Both the position numbers and the translations under genes were made by a program. Under the pieces are notes generated by a model. It worked only from the letters and a program-made list of their open reading frames with translations. It had not been told where the DNA came from and did no database searches. From positions 1 to 64,000 of the forward strand of contig CAJFVX010000024.1 of NCBI GenBank assembly GCA_904420585.1: 64,000 bases of DNA, in the 5' to 3' direction. Source of the DNA: Candidatus Howiella intestinavium. Lineage in GTDB: Bacteria; Bacillota; Clostridia; Oscillospirales; Acutalibacteraceae. Each line of letters begins with the position of its first letter. The first letter of the stretch is position 1. Below are positions 8,495 to 16,964 of this stretch, in pieces.

Positions 8495-9586
8495 TCAGCG
8501 TCCTTCCTCCCCGCCGCCGGCCGGCTGGGCCGCGTCGCAGTATTCACAGAAGAGGCCGCCGTCGGTCTTTTTAAACAGCCGGGGCAGGTAGCTTTCGGTG
8601 CTGGTGATGCAGCGGGGATTGGCACAGCGATGGGGTGTGTTGGACTCCGGCCGGGCATCCAGCTGCTTTTTGCTGCCGTCCAGCATGTGGAGGATAAGGG
8701 CCATGCGGGCGAACATGCCGTATTCGGTCTGCTCAAAGTAGACGGCCCTGGGGTCGTCGTCCACGGCGTAGTCGATTTCATCCACCCGGGGCAGAGGATG
8801 GAGGATTTTCAGACCGTACCGGGCCCGCTTCAGGGTCTCGGTATCCAGCACAAAGGCCCCCTTCTGCTTTTCGTATTCTTCCCTGGAGGCGAACCGCTCC
8901 TGCTGGATGCGGGTCATGTACAGCACATCCACATCCCCGATGGCGTCGTACAAACTGGCGCACTCGGTATAGTCGCAGCCGGCCGCCCGCACCAGGTCTT
9001 TCAGATAGTCCGGCAGGGCCAGTTCGGGGGTGGATATCAGGATAAAGCGGCTGCCGGGATAGCGGATGAGGGTTTTAATCAGGGAATGTACCGTCCGTCC
9101 GTTTTTCAAATCACCGCAGAAGCCCACGGCCAGATGGTCCAGCCGGCCCTTGGTGTTGAGCAGGGTAAACAGGTCGGTCAGGGTCTGGGTGGGGTGGAGG
9201 TGCCCGCCGTCGCCGGCGTTGATGACCGGCGCCCGGGAGAACATGCCGGCGGCCTTGGCCGTCCCCTCCTTGGGGTGGCGGATAACCACCACATCGGCAT
9301 AGTTGCTGACCACCCGGACGGTGTCCTTTAAACTCTCCCCCTTGGATACGGAGGAATTGCCGGGGTTGTCGAAGCCGATGACCTGTCCCCCCAGTTTTAG
9401 CATGGCCGACTGGAAGGACATCTGGGTGCGGGTGGAGGGTTCGTAGAATAAGGTGGCCATCAATTTCCCGTGACAGCTGTCCAGGTAATAGGGGGGATGG
9501 GCCATAATGACCTTGGCCAGGTCGAGAATCTGGTTGATTTCGTCTAAGGACAGGTCGTCCAAATCGATGAGATGCCGGGTTTTCAT
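8495..9586 (-). CDS. pyrB: Aspartate carbamoyltransferase with a fused PyrI-like zinc-binding tail
   Basis: This 363-residue enzyme joins carbamoyl phosphate to aspartate, the committed pyrimidine step. Catalytic motifs are intact: FYEPSTRTQMSF (51-58), SVSKGES (79-85), HPTQTLTD (131-138) and HPLPRVDE (263-270). ATCase catalytic chains end near residue 305; here about 55 extra residues hold Cys321, Cys326, Cys347 and Cys350 in a CxxxxC...CxxC arrangement (CANPRC, CEYC) that closely resembles the zinc domain of the regulatory chain PyrI (CPNSNC, CKYC in E. coli). The nucleotide-binding part of PyrI is missing. ATG 9586 has GAGGATGATG upstream and a good promoter further out. Confidence 0.94.
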   Translation of the reverse strand: MKTRHLIDLDDLSLDEINQILDLAKVIMAHPPYYLDSCHGKLMATLFYEPSTRTQMSFQSAMLKLGGQVIGFDNPGNSSVSKGESLKDTVRVVSNYADVVVIRHPKEGTAKAAGMFSRAPVINAGDGGHLHPTQTLTDLFTLLNTKGRLDHLAVGFCGDLKNGRTVHSLIKTLIRYPGSRFILISTPELALPDYLKDLVRAAGCDYTECASLYDAIGDVDVLYMTRIQQERFASREEYEKQKGAFVLDTETLKRARYGLKILHPLPRVDEIDYAVDDDPRAVYFEQTEYGMFARMALILHMLDGSKKQLDARPESNTPHRCANPRCITSTESYLPRLFKKTDGGLFCEYCDAAQPAGGGEEGR

Positions 9587-9661
9587 ATGCCATCATCCTC
9601 TTAAAGCAGGTTGGTTTGCAAAAGGGAAGAGGGAGGGGAACTCCCTTTCTGTATCCTGTTT

Positions 9662-9690
9662 ATTATAATATCTGGAGAAATTCTTGTAAA
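9662..9690 (-). promoter_or_regulatory. pyrB promoter
   Basis: On the minus strand TTTACA (9690-9685), 17 nt and TATAAT (9667-9662). The short leader to pyrB has a GGGAG/CTCCC hairpin near 9631-9645 but I see no recognisable PyrR-type attenuator. Confidence 0.75.
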
Positions 9691-9713
9691 GCGAAAAGGG
9701 CAAAAAAGCAGGC

Positions 9714-9750
9714 CGGAAAAAAGCCCGGGCTTCGGTGAGGAAGCCGGGCT
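9714..9750 (-). terminator. Terminator of the 9.8-kb lipoprotein gene
   Basis: On the minus strand AGCCCGGCTTC pairs with GAAGCCCGGGCT (9750-9722, one bulge) and runs into TTTTTT. It separates this transcript from the pyrB promoter. Confidence 0.8.
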
Positions 9751-9757
9751 ATGGGCC

Positions 9758-10612
9758 TTAAGACCAGAGGGAATCGACGGTTTGGGCGTCCGTCAGGGAA
9801 ATGGTGTCGGCCGGCGTAATGTCCAAATCAGTCCCCAAATCCGAGAAGGTCAGCCGGATGGTCATGGTAAAGCTCATGACCTGTCCGTCGGCGCTGCCGG
9901 CCACTTCGGCGGTGGCCGTGACGCCCGAAAGCTGGCTGTCCTCTGTGATTTCGGCCGTAATATCCATACTGACCGTCTGATAGGGAGTGCCGAATACGTC
10001 GGAAAAGTTTTCCGAAATGGAGGTAAGGGTCTCGTCGTCCAGGGTGAGCTGGACGGTATAGCCTTCCTCGGTCTGCGAGACGCTCTGGCTTTCGGCTGCG
10101 GCGTCGGCCGGGTCGATGAGGCCGTAGCTGTAGGAGCGGATAAGGCGGCCCAGCCGCTCCTCCGCGTCGGCATTCAGGGCCTGCTTGCGGGTGACGCCGT
10201 CCACGGCGGTGTAGACGTGGGCGCCGTCGCAGTACCAGTCGGAGGCCAGGCTGCTAAGGCCGGTTTCGGTGGCCGTCTGGTTGGAAAAGCGAAAGCCGTC
10301 GGCGTGGGATACGGCCATAACGCCGGTGGTGGCGATGGTATAGGCGCCGCTGTCGTTCTCCACCGAATACCCGCAGCGGAAGGAGCCGTTTTCCACCTGC
10401 TCCGCAAGTCCCGCCACGGCGGTTTGATAGAGGGCGAAGCCGTCCACCGAATCGGTTACGTCCACGCCGGCCTGAGAGGTGTTTTCCTCGGAGGCAAGGG
10501 CATCCGAGGACAAAACGGATACGGAAGAGTCCGTCCCTTCCGCACCGCCGCCGCAGGACGCAAGGGACAGGGCCAGGAGGCCGGACAGAGCAAGCAGGGC
10601 GTATTTTTTCAC
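9758..10612 (-). CDS. Lipoprotein of unknown function
   Basis: This 284-residue protein begins with a lipoprotein signal: charged KK, hydrophobic stretch LLALSGLLALSLA and lipobox LASC, then a Gly/Ser-rich linker. The rest is beta-strand-rich with no motif I recognise (segments such as YTVQLTLDDETL and VSMDITAEITEDSQL suggest an LolA/DUF-type beta sheet fold around a hydrophobic groove, but this is inference). GTG 10612 is the chosen start because GGGAGG lies 10 nt upstream and the signal peptide follows at once; the open frame continues 47 codons upstream without signal character. It stands alone between its own terminator and the divergent small lipoprotein gene. Confidence 0.7.
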   Translation of the reverse strand: MKKYALLALSGLLALSLASCGGGAEGTDSSVSVLSSDALASEENTSQAGVDVTDSVDGFALYQTAVAGLAEQVENGSFRCGYSVENDSGAYTIATTGVMAVSHADGFRFSNQTATETGLSSLASDWYCDGAHVYTAVDGVTRKQALNADAEERLGRLIRSYSYGLIDPADAAAESQSVSQTEEGYTVQLTLDDETLTSISENFSDVFGTPYQTVSMDITAEITEDSQLSGVTATAEVAGSADGQVMSFTMTIRLTFSDLGTDLDITPADTISLTDAQTVDSLWS

Positions 10613-10752
10613 AGGTGTATCGCCTCCCGATGGGTCAGCGGGGCAGCTTTGTCCCCGGTATATTTTGCCGGCAGGAAGGGACGGCAAGCCGGACATACTA
10701 AAAAGACAAGCGTCTGCGGAAGGCCCGCAGGGGAAGGGAGAAATGCGGAACA

Positions 10753-10878
10753 ATGAGAAAGAAGCTGATAATCCTTTTTGCCCTGACGCTGGCGTTGTTC
10801 CTCACCGCCTGCAGCGAGACCATCGAAATGGGCCAGGCCAGGGAGGTGCGGGTGACGGCGACCAATCCGTCCCCTTAG
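10753..10878 (+). CDS. Very small lipoprotein (41 residues)
   Basis: ATG 10753 opens a 41-codon frame whose product is almost entirely a lipoprotein leader: MRKK, hydrophobic core [15 protein letters not shown], lipobox LTAC, then about 20 residues rich in Thr and Val. AAGGGAG lies about 12 nt upstream. The mature peptide would be only about 22 residues, like entericidin-type membrane lipopeptides, but I can assign no role. Its stop overlaps the stop of the converging PFL gene. It may be a remnant; the textbook lipobox argues for a real product. Confidence 0.5.
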   Translation: MRKKLIILFALTLALFLTACSETIEMGQAREVRVTATNPSP

Positions 10879-12233
10879 TTCTTGAGGCTCTGCAAAGGAG
10901 CGGGAATCCGGCCGCCCCGGTGGATAAAGACGGAGGGGGAAGCAGTGTTGACCCGCATGACCGGGCCGCCGCCCAGCAATCCCCCGAAGGACAGCTCATC
11001 CCCCACCTGCTTGCCGATGGCGGGGATTAAGCGCACGGCGGTGGTCTTGGAATTGACCATGCCGATGGCCGCCTCGTCGGCGATGATGGCCGAGATGACC
11101 TCCGGCGTGGTGTCGCCGGGGATGTTGATCATATCCAGTCCCACCGAGCAGACGGCGGTCATGGCCTCCAGCTTCTCAATAATCAGGGTGCCGCTGCGGG
11201 CCGCGTCGATCATGCCCGCGTCCTCGGTGACCGGGATAAAGGCGCCGGACAGGCCGCCCACGTGGGAGGAGGCCATGACCCCGCCCTTTTTCACCGCGTC
11301 GTTGAGCAGGGCCAGGCAGGCAGTGGTGCCGCAGGCCCCGCAGGTTTCCAGCCCCATTTCCTCCAGAATGTGGGCCACCGAGTCGCCCACGGCGGGGGTG
11401 GGGGCCAGGGACAGGTCCACAATGCCGGCGGGTACGCAGAGGCGGCGGGAGGCCTCTCTGGCCACCAGCTGCCCCATGCGGGTGATTTTAAAGGCGGTGC
11501 GCTTGATAAGGTCGGCCACGCCGGTGATATCCAGCCCCTTGGACTTGGCCAGTGCGGCCCGCACCACGCCGGGGCCGGATACGCCCACGTTGATTTCACA
11601 GTCGGGTTCGCCCACGCCGTGGAAGGCGCCGGCCATAAAGGGGTTGTCCTCCGGCGCGTTGCAGAAGATCACCAGCTTGGCCGCGCCGATGCAGTCCCGG
11701 TCGGCCGTGCGCTGGGCCGTCTGCTTGACGATGCGGCCCATCATCTCCACCGCGTCCATATTGATGCCGGCCTTGGTGGAGCCGATGTTCACCGACGCGC
11801 AGACGTGCTCGGTGATGTCCAAAGCCTCGGGGATGCTCTCGATTAAGGCGTAGTCCCCGGCGGCAAAGCCCTTTTGCACCAAAGCCGAATAGCCGCCGAT
11901 GAAGTTGACGCCCACCGTCCTAGCCGCCCGTTCCAGGGCTTCGGCGAATTTTACAATCCGGCTGGTCTGGCAGGCGGCGGCCAGCATGGCGATGGGGGTC
12001 ACGGCGATGCGCTTATTGATGATGGGGATGCCGTATTCCTTTTCAATGGCCTCGCAGACCGGCACCAGGTCGGAGGCCATGCGTACAATTTTATCGTATA
12101 CCTTCCCGCAGGCGGCGTCGATGTCGCTGTCGATGCAGTCCAGCAGGGAAATGCCCATGGTGACGGTGCGGATGTCCAGGTTCTCGTCCTGGATCATGGT
12201 AATGGTTTCCAGTATATCGTGCGTATCAAACAT
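10875..12233 (-). CDS. PFL family protein (UPF0210)
   Basis: The 452-residue sequence matches the UPF0210/PFL family along its length, including [51 protein letters not shown] (written here in part) and the hallmark C terminus [16 protein letters not shown]. The fold is related to glycyl-radical enzymes but no Gly-radical loop is evident and the function is unknown. It follows the ACT-domain gene by 12 nt; this ACT-PFL pair is widely conserved, so the ACT protein probably regulates it. Confidence 0.92.
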   Translation of the reverse strand: MFDTHDILETITMIQDENLDIRTVTMGISLLDCIDSDIDAACGKVYDKIVRMASDLVPVCEAIEKEYGIPIINKRIAVTPIAMLAAACQTSRIVKFAEALERAARTVGVNFIGGYSALVQKGFAAGDYALIESIPEALDITEHVCASVNIGSTKAGINMDAVEMMGRIVKQTAQRTADRDCIGAAKLVIFCNAPEDNPFMAGAFHGVGEPDCEINVGVSGPGVVRAALAKSKGLDITGVADLIKRTAFKITRMGQLVAREASRRLCVPAGIVDLSLAPTPAVGDSVAHILEEMGLETCGACGTTACLALLNDAVKKGGVMASSHVGGLSGAFIPVTEDAGMIDAARSGTLIIEKLEAMTAVCSVGLDMINIPGDTTPEVISAIIADEAAIGMVNSKTTAVRLIPAIGKQVGDELSFGGLLGGGPVMRVNTASPSVFIHRGGRIPAPLQSLKN

Positions 12234-12245
12234 CGGCCCGGCCTC

Positions 12246-12515
12246 CTAAATCCTGTGCATGGAATTGAAGATGTCCTCGTGCATGACGTGGACGGAAAGG
12301 CCCATGTCCTTGCCCAAATCGCTGAGTTTGTCGGCAAAGCTGCCGAAGTCGATGGAAATATTCGTGATGTCGCACATCATAATCATGCAGAACATATCCT
12401 GCAGGACGGTCTGGGACACCTCGCTGACATTGACGTTGCATTCCGCGCAGGCGCCGGAGACCTTGGCCAGAATGCCCACCGTATCCTTACCTACAACCGT
12501 AATAACCGCTCGCAT
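12246..12515 (-). CDS. ACT domain protein (UPF0237)
   Basis: An 89-residue protein made of one ACT domain with the start MRAVITVVGKDTVGILAKVS and a second beta-alpha unit ending DIFNSMHRI. ACT domains bind small effectors, usually amino acids; the ligand is unknown for UPF0237. ATG 12515 follows GGAGG at 8-9 nt; a longer frame to 12575 lacks this. It is the first gene of the ACT-PFL operon. Confidence 0.92.
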   Translation of the reverse strand: MRAVITVVGKDTVGILAKVSGACAECNVNVSEVSQTVLQDMFCMIMMCDITNISIDFGSFADKLSDLGKDMGLSVHVMHEDIFNSMHRI

Positions 12516-12641
12516 ATAGCGAAACCTCCGTTCCTTTTGCTCATTTGTACCTACCATCATAGCACATTTTTTCAAAAAAGGGAACGAAAAATTGCGGCGG
12601 CCGGCCCTTCCGGGCGGTTTGTACAGGATTCCCCCGCAAAT

Positions 12642-13649
12642 CTAAGGACGGGCTGTGCAGTCCTGCGGTCCTTCGGGCCAGAGATCCCGCAGCTGTTCCT
12701 CGGTCAGCCGGCCGGCAAATTCCTTTTTGGCCCGCAGAAGGTAGATAAGATCCCGGACGATTTGGTAGAGCAGGGCCCGGGCCTCAAACTCCTCCCTTGT
12801 GGCGGGCAGGGGAGCGGTGCGGAAGGCGGCCCGCCGGCCTTCCAGCTCCTCCAAGAGGCTGCCGGCGTTGTCCAGCCGGTGGAAGGAGGCGGCCACATCC
12901 CGCAGCAAAGCGGCGGTGGCGGCGGCCTGCTCGGGCAGAAAGGAAAGGCCGTCGGCCGCCTCCCACATGTTTTCCAGCAGGGCGCACTGGTTCCGCCGCA
13001 GGGCGGCGTATTCGCTGTAGTAGCGGGTTTCCTTTCGCAGCCGGTTGTCCTCGTGGGCCCTGGAGCGGGCCAGGGTGTCCTTCAGATGCGCCCGCAGCGG
13101 GGAAAATTCCATATGGGGCCGCGGCGGCCGTCCCTCCAGCCGGTCGGAAAGGGCCAGCAGGAGATTGCGCAGGGATTCATCGATAAAGGCCTGATCCTGC
13201 CGGATGCGGCCGGATATGTCCCGCATATAGGTGTTGACCAGGATGCCCAGCCCCACGCCGATGACCAGCAGGGCCAGCTCGTTTAAAACCAGCCGGGGGG
13301 TTAAGGCGCCGGCAATCCAGTAGTGGCTGGCCAGGACCACGTTGGAGGAAAGCCCTTCCTCGGAAGAAAGGAGATAGCAAAGGAGGGTGAAGAGAAAAAG
13401 GAAGACGCCGAAGGCCAGGACGCCGTAGCGCAGGGACGGGAAGGTCAGCAGCGCAAGTCCCAGGGCCAGGAAGAAGTCCAGGAATCGCTTGCCGGCCACC
13501 CGGAAGGTGTCCCGCCGGGTGTCCTGGATGCTCAGCAGGGTGATGACCCCGGCCGAGGTGCCGTGCTCCAGCCCCAGGAGCCGGGCGATGAGAATGGCGG
13601 CGGAACAGCCCACGGCAATCTTCAGGGCCTTTAAAAGACGTGGCGGCAT
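12642..13649 (-). CDS. Aromatic acid exporter-like (ArAE/DUF939) membrane protein
   Basis: The 335-residue protein has four closely spaced N-terminal TM helices (about 8-26, 55-75, 78-95, 118-138) with the family motif GTSAGVITLLSIQDTRRDT between the first two, and then a long helical cytosolic domain (about 145-335) rich in Arg, Glu and Leu. This is the half-size architecture of Gram-positive DUF939/FUSC-like proteins, which may export aromatic or weak acids. It is monocistronic; 12576-12641 and 13650-13837 hold no gene I can support. Confidence 0.8.
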   Translation of the reverse strand: MPPRLLKALKIAVGCSAAILIARLLGLEHGTSAGVITLLSIQDTRRDTFRVAGKRFLDFFLALGLALLTFPSLRYGVLAFGVFLFLFTLLCYLLSSEEGLSSNVVLASHYWIAGALTPRLVLNELALLVIGVGLGILVNTYMRDISGRIRQDQAFIDESLRNLLLALSDRLEGRPPRPHMEFSPLRAHLKDTLARSRAHEDNRLRKETRYYSEYAALRRNQCALLENMWEAADGLSFLPEQAAATAALLRDVAASFHRLDNAGSLLEELEGRRAAFRTAPLPATREEFEARALLYQIVRDLIYLLRAKKEFAGRLTEEQLRDLWPEGPQDCTARP

Positions 13650-13837
13650 GGATTCACCTCCTGCAGCGTATTGCCAAAGCCCGCCGGCTTCCGGAATATT
13701 TTGCCCCCTTGCCCGGCTTTCTATAAGTTTTCCCTTTCCCGTCCCGCCGCCCGCCGGAAAAAATCCCGCATGTTTCCGGACAGGTTGGCATATACAAAAA
13801 ACATAGGCGGAACACGCCGGGATAGGGGGATGCGGGT

Positions 13838-14821
13838 ATGCGCGAAGACGATTTTCTTTTGGACGACCTTCCGCCGGCCGAGGGGGAGAAAAAGAAGAAA
13901 AAGGACCCCAAGCTGGATTTTTTGCTGCTGCAGGTCACGGCCTGCGCCGTGCTGCTGCTGGCTGCCCTTGTCATCAAGCTGGCCGGCGGCAGCTTTTACG
14001 CCGAGGCCCGGGAAAAGTACATAGAGCTCTTTGAGGACGAAACCTCCCTGTCGGAGGTTATGGAGACCATGACCGGCGTCTTTCAGATGACCCCGGCCGA
14101 CGGCGCTTCCGACCCGGCCGGTACGTCGGAAACATCCGCCCCGGCTTCCCTGCCTGCCGACAGCAGCCTTCCGGCGGCCGGCGGGGAGTCTTCCGTCTCC
14201 TCCGGCGGGGAAGAGGGAACCGCCTCCGATCCCGCCTCCGACCCGGCCGCCGGGGCGGATACCACCACTTCCGGCGGCACGGTGCAGACCGACGCCCCGC
14301 CGGTGGCCGAGGGGAGCAGCACAGCCAGGCTCAAGCAGGGAGAAGAGGAGGACGACGTCACCAATTACCTCTTTGATTTGGTCCAGGTGCAGACGGTGCT
14401 CAAATCCCCCGGCAGCAGCGGCAACCAGCTGCTGGCCCCGGTATCCGGCACGGTTTCCTCCCGCTTCGGCTATCGGATACATCCCATCACCGGCAAGTAT
14501 TCCATGCACGGCGGGCTGGATTTGGCCGCCGACGAGGGCACGGAAATCCAAGCCTCCATGGACGGCGTGGTCAAGACGGTGGCCCAAAGCGACAGCTACG
14601 GCATGTATGTGGTCATCGACCATCAAAACGGGTTTGAGACCTGGTACGCCCACTGCAGCAAGCTGCTGGCGGAGGAGGGGGAGGCCGTCCGGCAGGGGGA
14701 CGTGATTGCGCTGGTAGGGCAGACCGGCTACGCCACAGGGCCCCACTGTCATTTTGAGGTGCGGGTCCAGGGCTGCAAGCTGAACCCCGAATGGCTCTTA
14801 AAGCTGCCGGAGGCCGCATGA
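13838..14821 (+). CDS. M23 peptidase, SpoIVFA-like
   Basis: The 327-residue protein has a charged cytosolic N terminus (KKKKKD), one TM helix (about 33-49), a long Ser/Ala/Pro-rich low-complexity linker (about 85-170) and a C-terminal LytM/M23 domain (about 200-327). The zinc residues are complete: HGGLD (HxxxD) and HCHFEV (HxH). SpoIVFA has the same TM-plus-LytM layout, and the very next gene, overlapping by 4 nt, is an M50 protease like SpoIVFB. I infer it is the partner/inhibitor of that protease, cleaved by SpoIVB. Unlike typical SpoIVFA, the peptidase site looks active, so a cell-wall hydrolase role is also possible. Confidence 0.78.
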   Translation: MREDDFLLDDLPPAEGEKKKKKDPKLDFLLLQVTACAVLLLAALVIKLAGGSFYAEAREKYIELFEDETSLSEVMETMTGVFQMTPADGASDPAGTSETSAPASLPADSSLPAAGGESSVSSGGEEGTASDPASDPAAGADTTTSGGTVQTDAPPVAEGSSTARLKQGEEEDDVTNYLFDLVQVQTVLKSPGSSGNQLLAPVSGTVSSRFGYRIHPITGKYSMHGGLDLAADEGTEIQASMDGVVKTVAQSDSYGMYVVIDHQNGFETWYAHCSKLLAEEGEAVRQGDVIALVGQTGYATGPHCHFEVRVQGCKLNPEWLLKLPEAA

Positions 14822-15417
14822 GCTTCCGCCTGTTTGGCATCCGCTTTACCATCACGGTGCCCTTCTGCCTGCTGCTTGTCTTTATGCTGCTGGTGGATCG
14901 CACCGGGCTGATGGGCTGGATGCTGCTGGCCGTCCTGCTGCACGAGGGCGGCCATCTTGTGTGTATGGCCGCTGCGTCGGCCCGGCCCCGGGCCATCCGG
15001 CTGCAGGCGGGGGCCATCCGCATCGAAAAATCCGGCCGGCTGCTGACCCGCCGGGAGGAATTGCGGATTGCCGCCGGCGGCCCCCTGACCAACCTTTTCT
15101 GCGCCGGGGGCGGGTATATCCTGTACAGCTGTACCGGTATGCCGGCCGCCGCCCTTTTTTTCGCCGTTCATCTGCTGTACGGCCTTTTTAACCTCCTGCC
15201 GCTGCTGGGGCTGGACGGCGGAACCATATGCTACCTCTTTCTCAGCCGCCGGATGGGGGAGGAGCGGGCCGGACGCTGCTGCAAATGCCTCTCCCGGTTT
15301 TTATCGGCCTTTATCCTGCTTGCGGGAGGTTTTCTGGTTACAAAAGGCAATCCCGCCCTATTATTTACCGGTGTATATCTCATCTTCATGCAGGCTTTAA
15401 AGGGCGGCGGTCTCTGA
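14818..15417 (+). CDS. spoIVFB: SpoIVFB-like M50 intramembrane metalloprotease
   Basis: This 199-residue polytopic protein starts FGIRFTITVPFCLLL, as SpoIVFB does, has the zinc motif HEGGH (HExxH) in the second TM segment at about 41-45, GGPLTNL, and LLGLDGG as the second metal site (NPxDG region, about 131-137). SpoIVFB cleaves pro-sigma-K in the mother cell. It is shorter than Bacillus SpoIVFB (288 residues) because the C-terminal CBS domain is absent, as is common for clostridial forms. Its ATG overlaps the M23 gene stop (ATGA). No pro-sigma-K gene is in this window. Confidence 0.82.
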   Translation: MSFRLFGIRFTITVPFCLLLVFMLLVDRTGLMGWMLLAVLLHEGGHLVCMAAASARPRAIRLQAGAIRIEKSGRLLTRREELRIAAGGPLTNLFCAGGGYILYSCTGMPAAALFFAVHLLYGLFNLLPLLGLDGGTICYLFLSRRMGEERAGRCCKCLSRFLSAFILLAGGFLVTKGNPALLFTGVYLIFMQALKGGGL

Positions 15418-15422
15418 AAAGC

Positions 15423-15800
15423 TGTAGGATTAATGATGTGTAACAGAAAAGAGAAAGAGGAAAGGAGAGCGCCAATTTAAGGGACGGACAGGGAAATGGT
15501 TGTAAGCCCGTTGGCGAACAGCTAACTGAGCTTTGAAATCATCGAAGGAGCAGAAGCGGAAACGGCTGTTTAGGGTTGGGCAGTTTTACCGCCATAGCAC
15601 CACGTTTCCACAGCTTGACCCAGAATACAACGATTCCGGCATTCGGATTCCTGCGGCGCATACGGTGTGTTGATTTGGATGGCTGCGGGGACGATGGGAC
15701 AAGCGTTCCGTCATAGCGCTTTCTCCAACGATAGATATACTGCCGGTTCAGACAATACCGGTTTTATTCCCCTCTGTTACACATCATTGTAACTCCTACA
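15423..15800 (-). mobile_element. Internally deleted IS481-like element
   Basis: The 378-bp unit starts TGT and ends ACA and has a perfect 16-bp inverted repeat just inside each end (15432-15447 and 15773-15788), with TGTAGGA/TCCTACA outside it. On the minus strand an N-terminal transposase fragment (YIYRWRKRYDGT, MRRRNPNAGIVVFWVKL) is joined to a C-terminal one (SFDDFKAQLAVRQRAYNHF, RPLNWRSP). The DDE catalytic core between them is gone, so the element is dead but could be mobilised in trans. It fills the gap between spoIVFB and the AraC gene. Confidence 0.82.
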
Positions 15801-15802
15801 CG

Positions 15803-15824
15803 CAGAGATAATTTTTCACAGCCA
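15803..15824 (+). repeat. 22-bp repeat, left copy
   Basis: A 22-nt sequence starting CAGAGATAATTT, 2 nt outside the first IS remnant, is repeated exactly but inverted at 21034-21055, 2 nt outside the second remnant. Confidence 0.9.
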
Positions 15825-15895
15825 TCTTCGTTGATTCCATCCGGCATCCATGTTAAAATTACGGTATGCAGTCCACATAGGGGAGGTGTGTTTCC

Positions 15896-16717
15896 ATAAC
15901 GGCTTACTATGAAATCCGGCCCGATAAAATATTTGCCTTTAAAAGCGACAATCCCTATTTTCCCCCTCATATGCACATGCAGCTGGAGATGATGCTGGTG
16001 CTGGAAGGCAGCCTGTATGCCTATATAGACGGGCAGAAGCATCTGCTGGAAACGGGGGATATGACCTTTGTCTTTCCCAACTGTATACACGGGCGCGCCT
16101 CGGTGGGCCAACAGCCGGCCCGCGTGGCCATAGCGGCCGTTGTCCCCCAGCTGACCGGGCAGTTCAGCCAGACCGTGCTGCACTTCCGGCCGCAGACGCC
16201 TATACTCTCTGCCGGGGATGTCACGCCGGCGGTTCTGCACGCATTTGACCAGTTGCTGGAGCTGAGCCGGGAGGTCAATCAGGGCCAATATGCCGAAATT
16301 TTAATCCAGTCCTATATGCAGATTATCCTGGGGTGGACCCTTCCCCGTTTTCAGTTGGTTCAGAAGGAAAACAAGGGCTTCAGCAGCATCCAGAAGGCCG
16401 TGGATTACATTTTAAAAAATTACACCCAGCCCATCACCCTGGAATCGGCCGCAGAGGCGGCCGGCGTGGGGAAAAATCATTTGTCCGCCGCCTTTTCCAA
16501 GCATATGGGCATGAGTTTCAATCAGTATGTAAACAACATCCGGCTGCACAGCGCCAGAGAGACCCTGCAGTATACGGATAAGAGCATCACCGAAATCGCC
16601 TACGCATGCGGATTCGGCAGCCTGCGCACCTTTAACCGCCTTTTCTCCGACCGTTTCCAGCAGACCCCCAGCGCCTATCGCTGCTCCCTTTTGGAAGAAA
16701 GGGCAAACAAAGAGTGA
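15896..16717 (+). CDS. AraC family regulator with non-canonical start
   Basis: The roughly 273-residue product has an N-terminal cupin sensor domain (HMHMQLEMMLVLEGSLY) and a C-terminal double HTH (ITLESAAEAAGVGKNHLS and ITEIAYACGFGSLRTFNRLF). Homology-like sequence (YYEIRPDKIFAFKSDNPYF) begins upstream of the first ATG (15971) and runs back to an in-frame stop at 15878-15880. The only start at correct distance from GGGGAGG (15880-15886) is ATA at 15896. Either translation uses AUA, or an ATG was lost and a shortened product starts at 15971, which would remove the first cupin strands. It lies right after the IS remnant and 22-bp repeat. Its target is unknown. Confidence 0.75.
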   Translation: MTAYYEIRPDKIFAFKSDNPYFPPHMHMQLEMMLVLEGSLYAYIDGQKHLLETGDMTFVFPNCIHGRASVGQQPARVAIAAVVPQLTGQFSQTVLHFRPQTPILSAGDVTPAVLHAFDQLLELSREVNQGQYAEILIQSYMQIILGWTLPRFQLVQKENKGFSSIQKAVDYILKNYTQPITLESAAEAAGVGKNHLSAAFSKHMGMSFNQYVNNIRLHSARETLQYTDKSITEIAYACGFGSLRTFNRLFSDRFQQTPSAYRCSLLEERANKE

Positions 16718-16824
16718 ATGCGGCCAGCCACGCCGCTGCCTGCCGGCGTCGGATGTGTTGTTGGCACCGGTTCCCCTGACTGCGCCCGATTTGAGGCTGC
16801 AAGGGAATTTTCCAGCGTCCTTTC

Positions 16825-16853
16825 TTGCGTCCGGGTCCTTGTTGTGGTAGAAT
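16825..16853 (+). promoter_or_regulatory. Promoter of the DAHP synthase gene
   Basis: TTGCGT (16825-16830), 17 nt, TAGAAT (16848-16853), about 110 nt before the start. I see no T-box or other attenuator in the leader. Confidence 0.6.
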
Positions 16854-16964
16854 AATAATCCGTGGCGAACGATTGCAGAAAGCGCCGCGCTATATCGGAT
16901 GTGGATAAACGGCCGCCCCTCAAAATGCGGGCGGGACGTTGAGATAAGAAAGGGTTGGAATTTC

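Noticed and set aside
13654-14752. Minus-strand frames across the M23 gene
   Set aside because: Shadows of the low-complexity Ser/Ala/Pro linker; no start site or motif.
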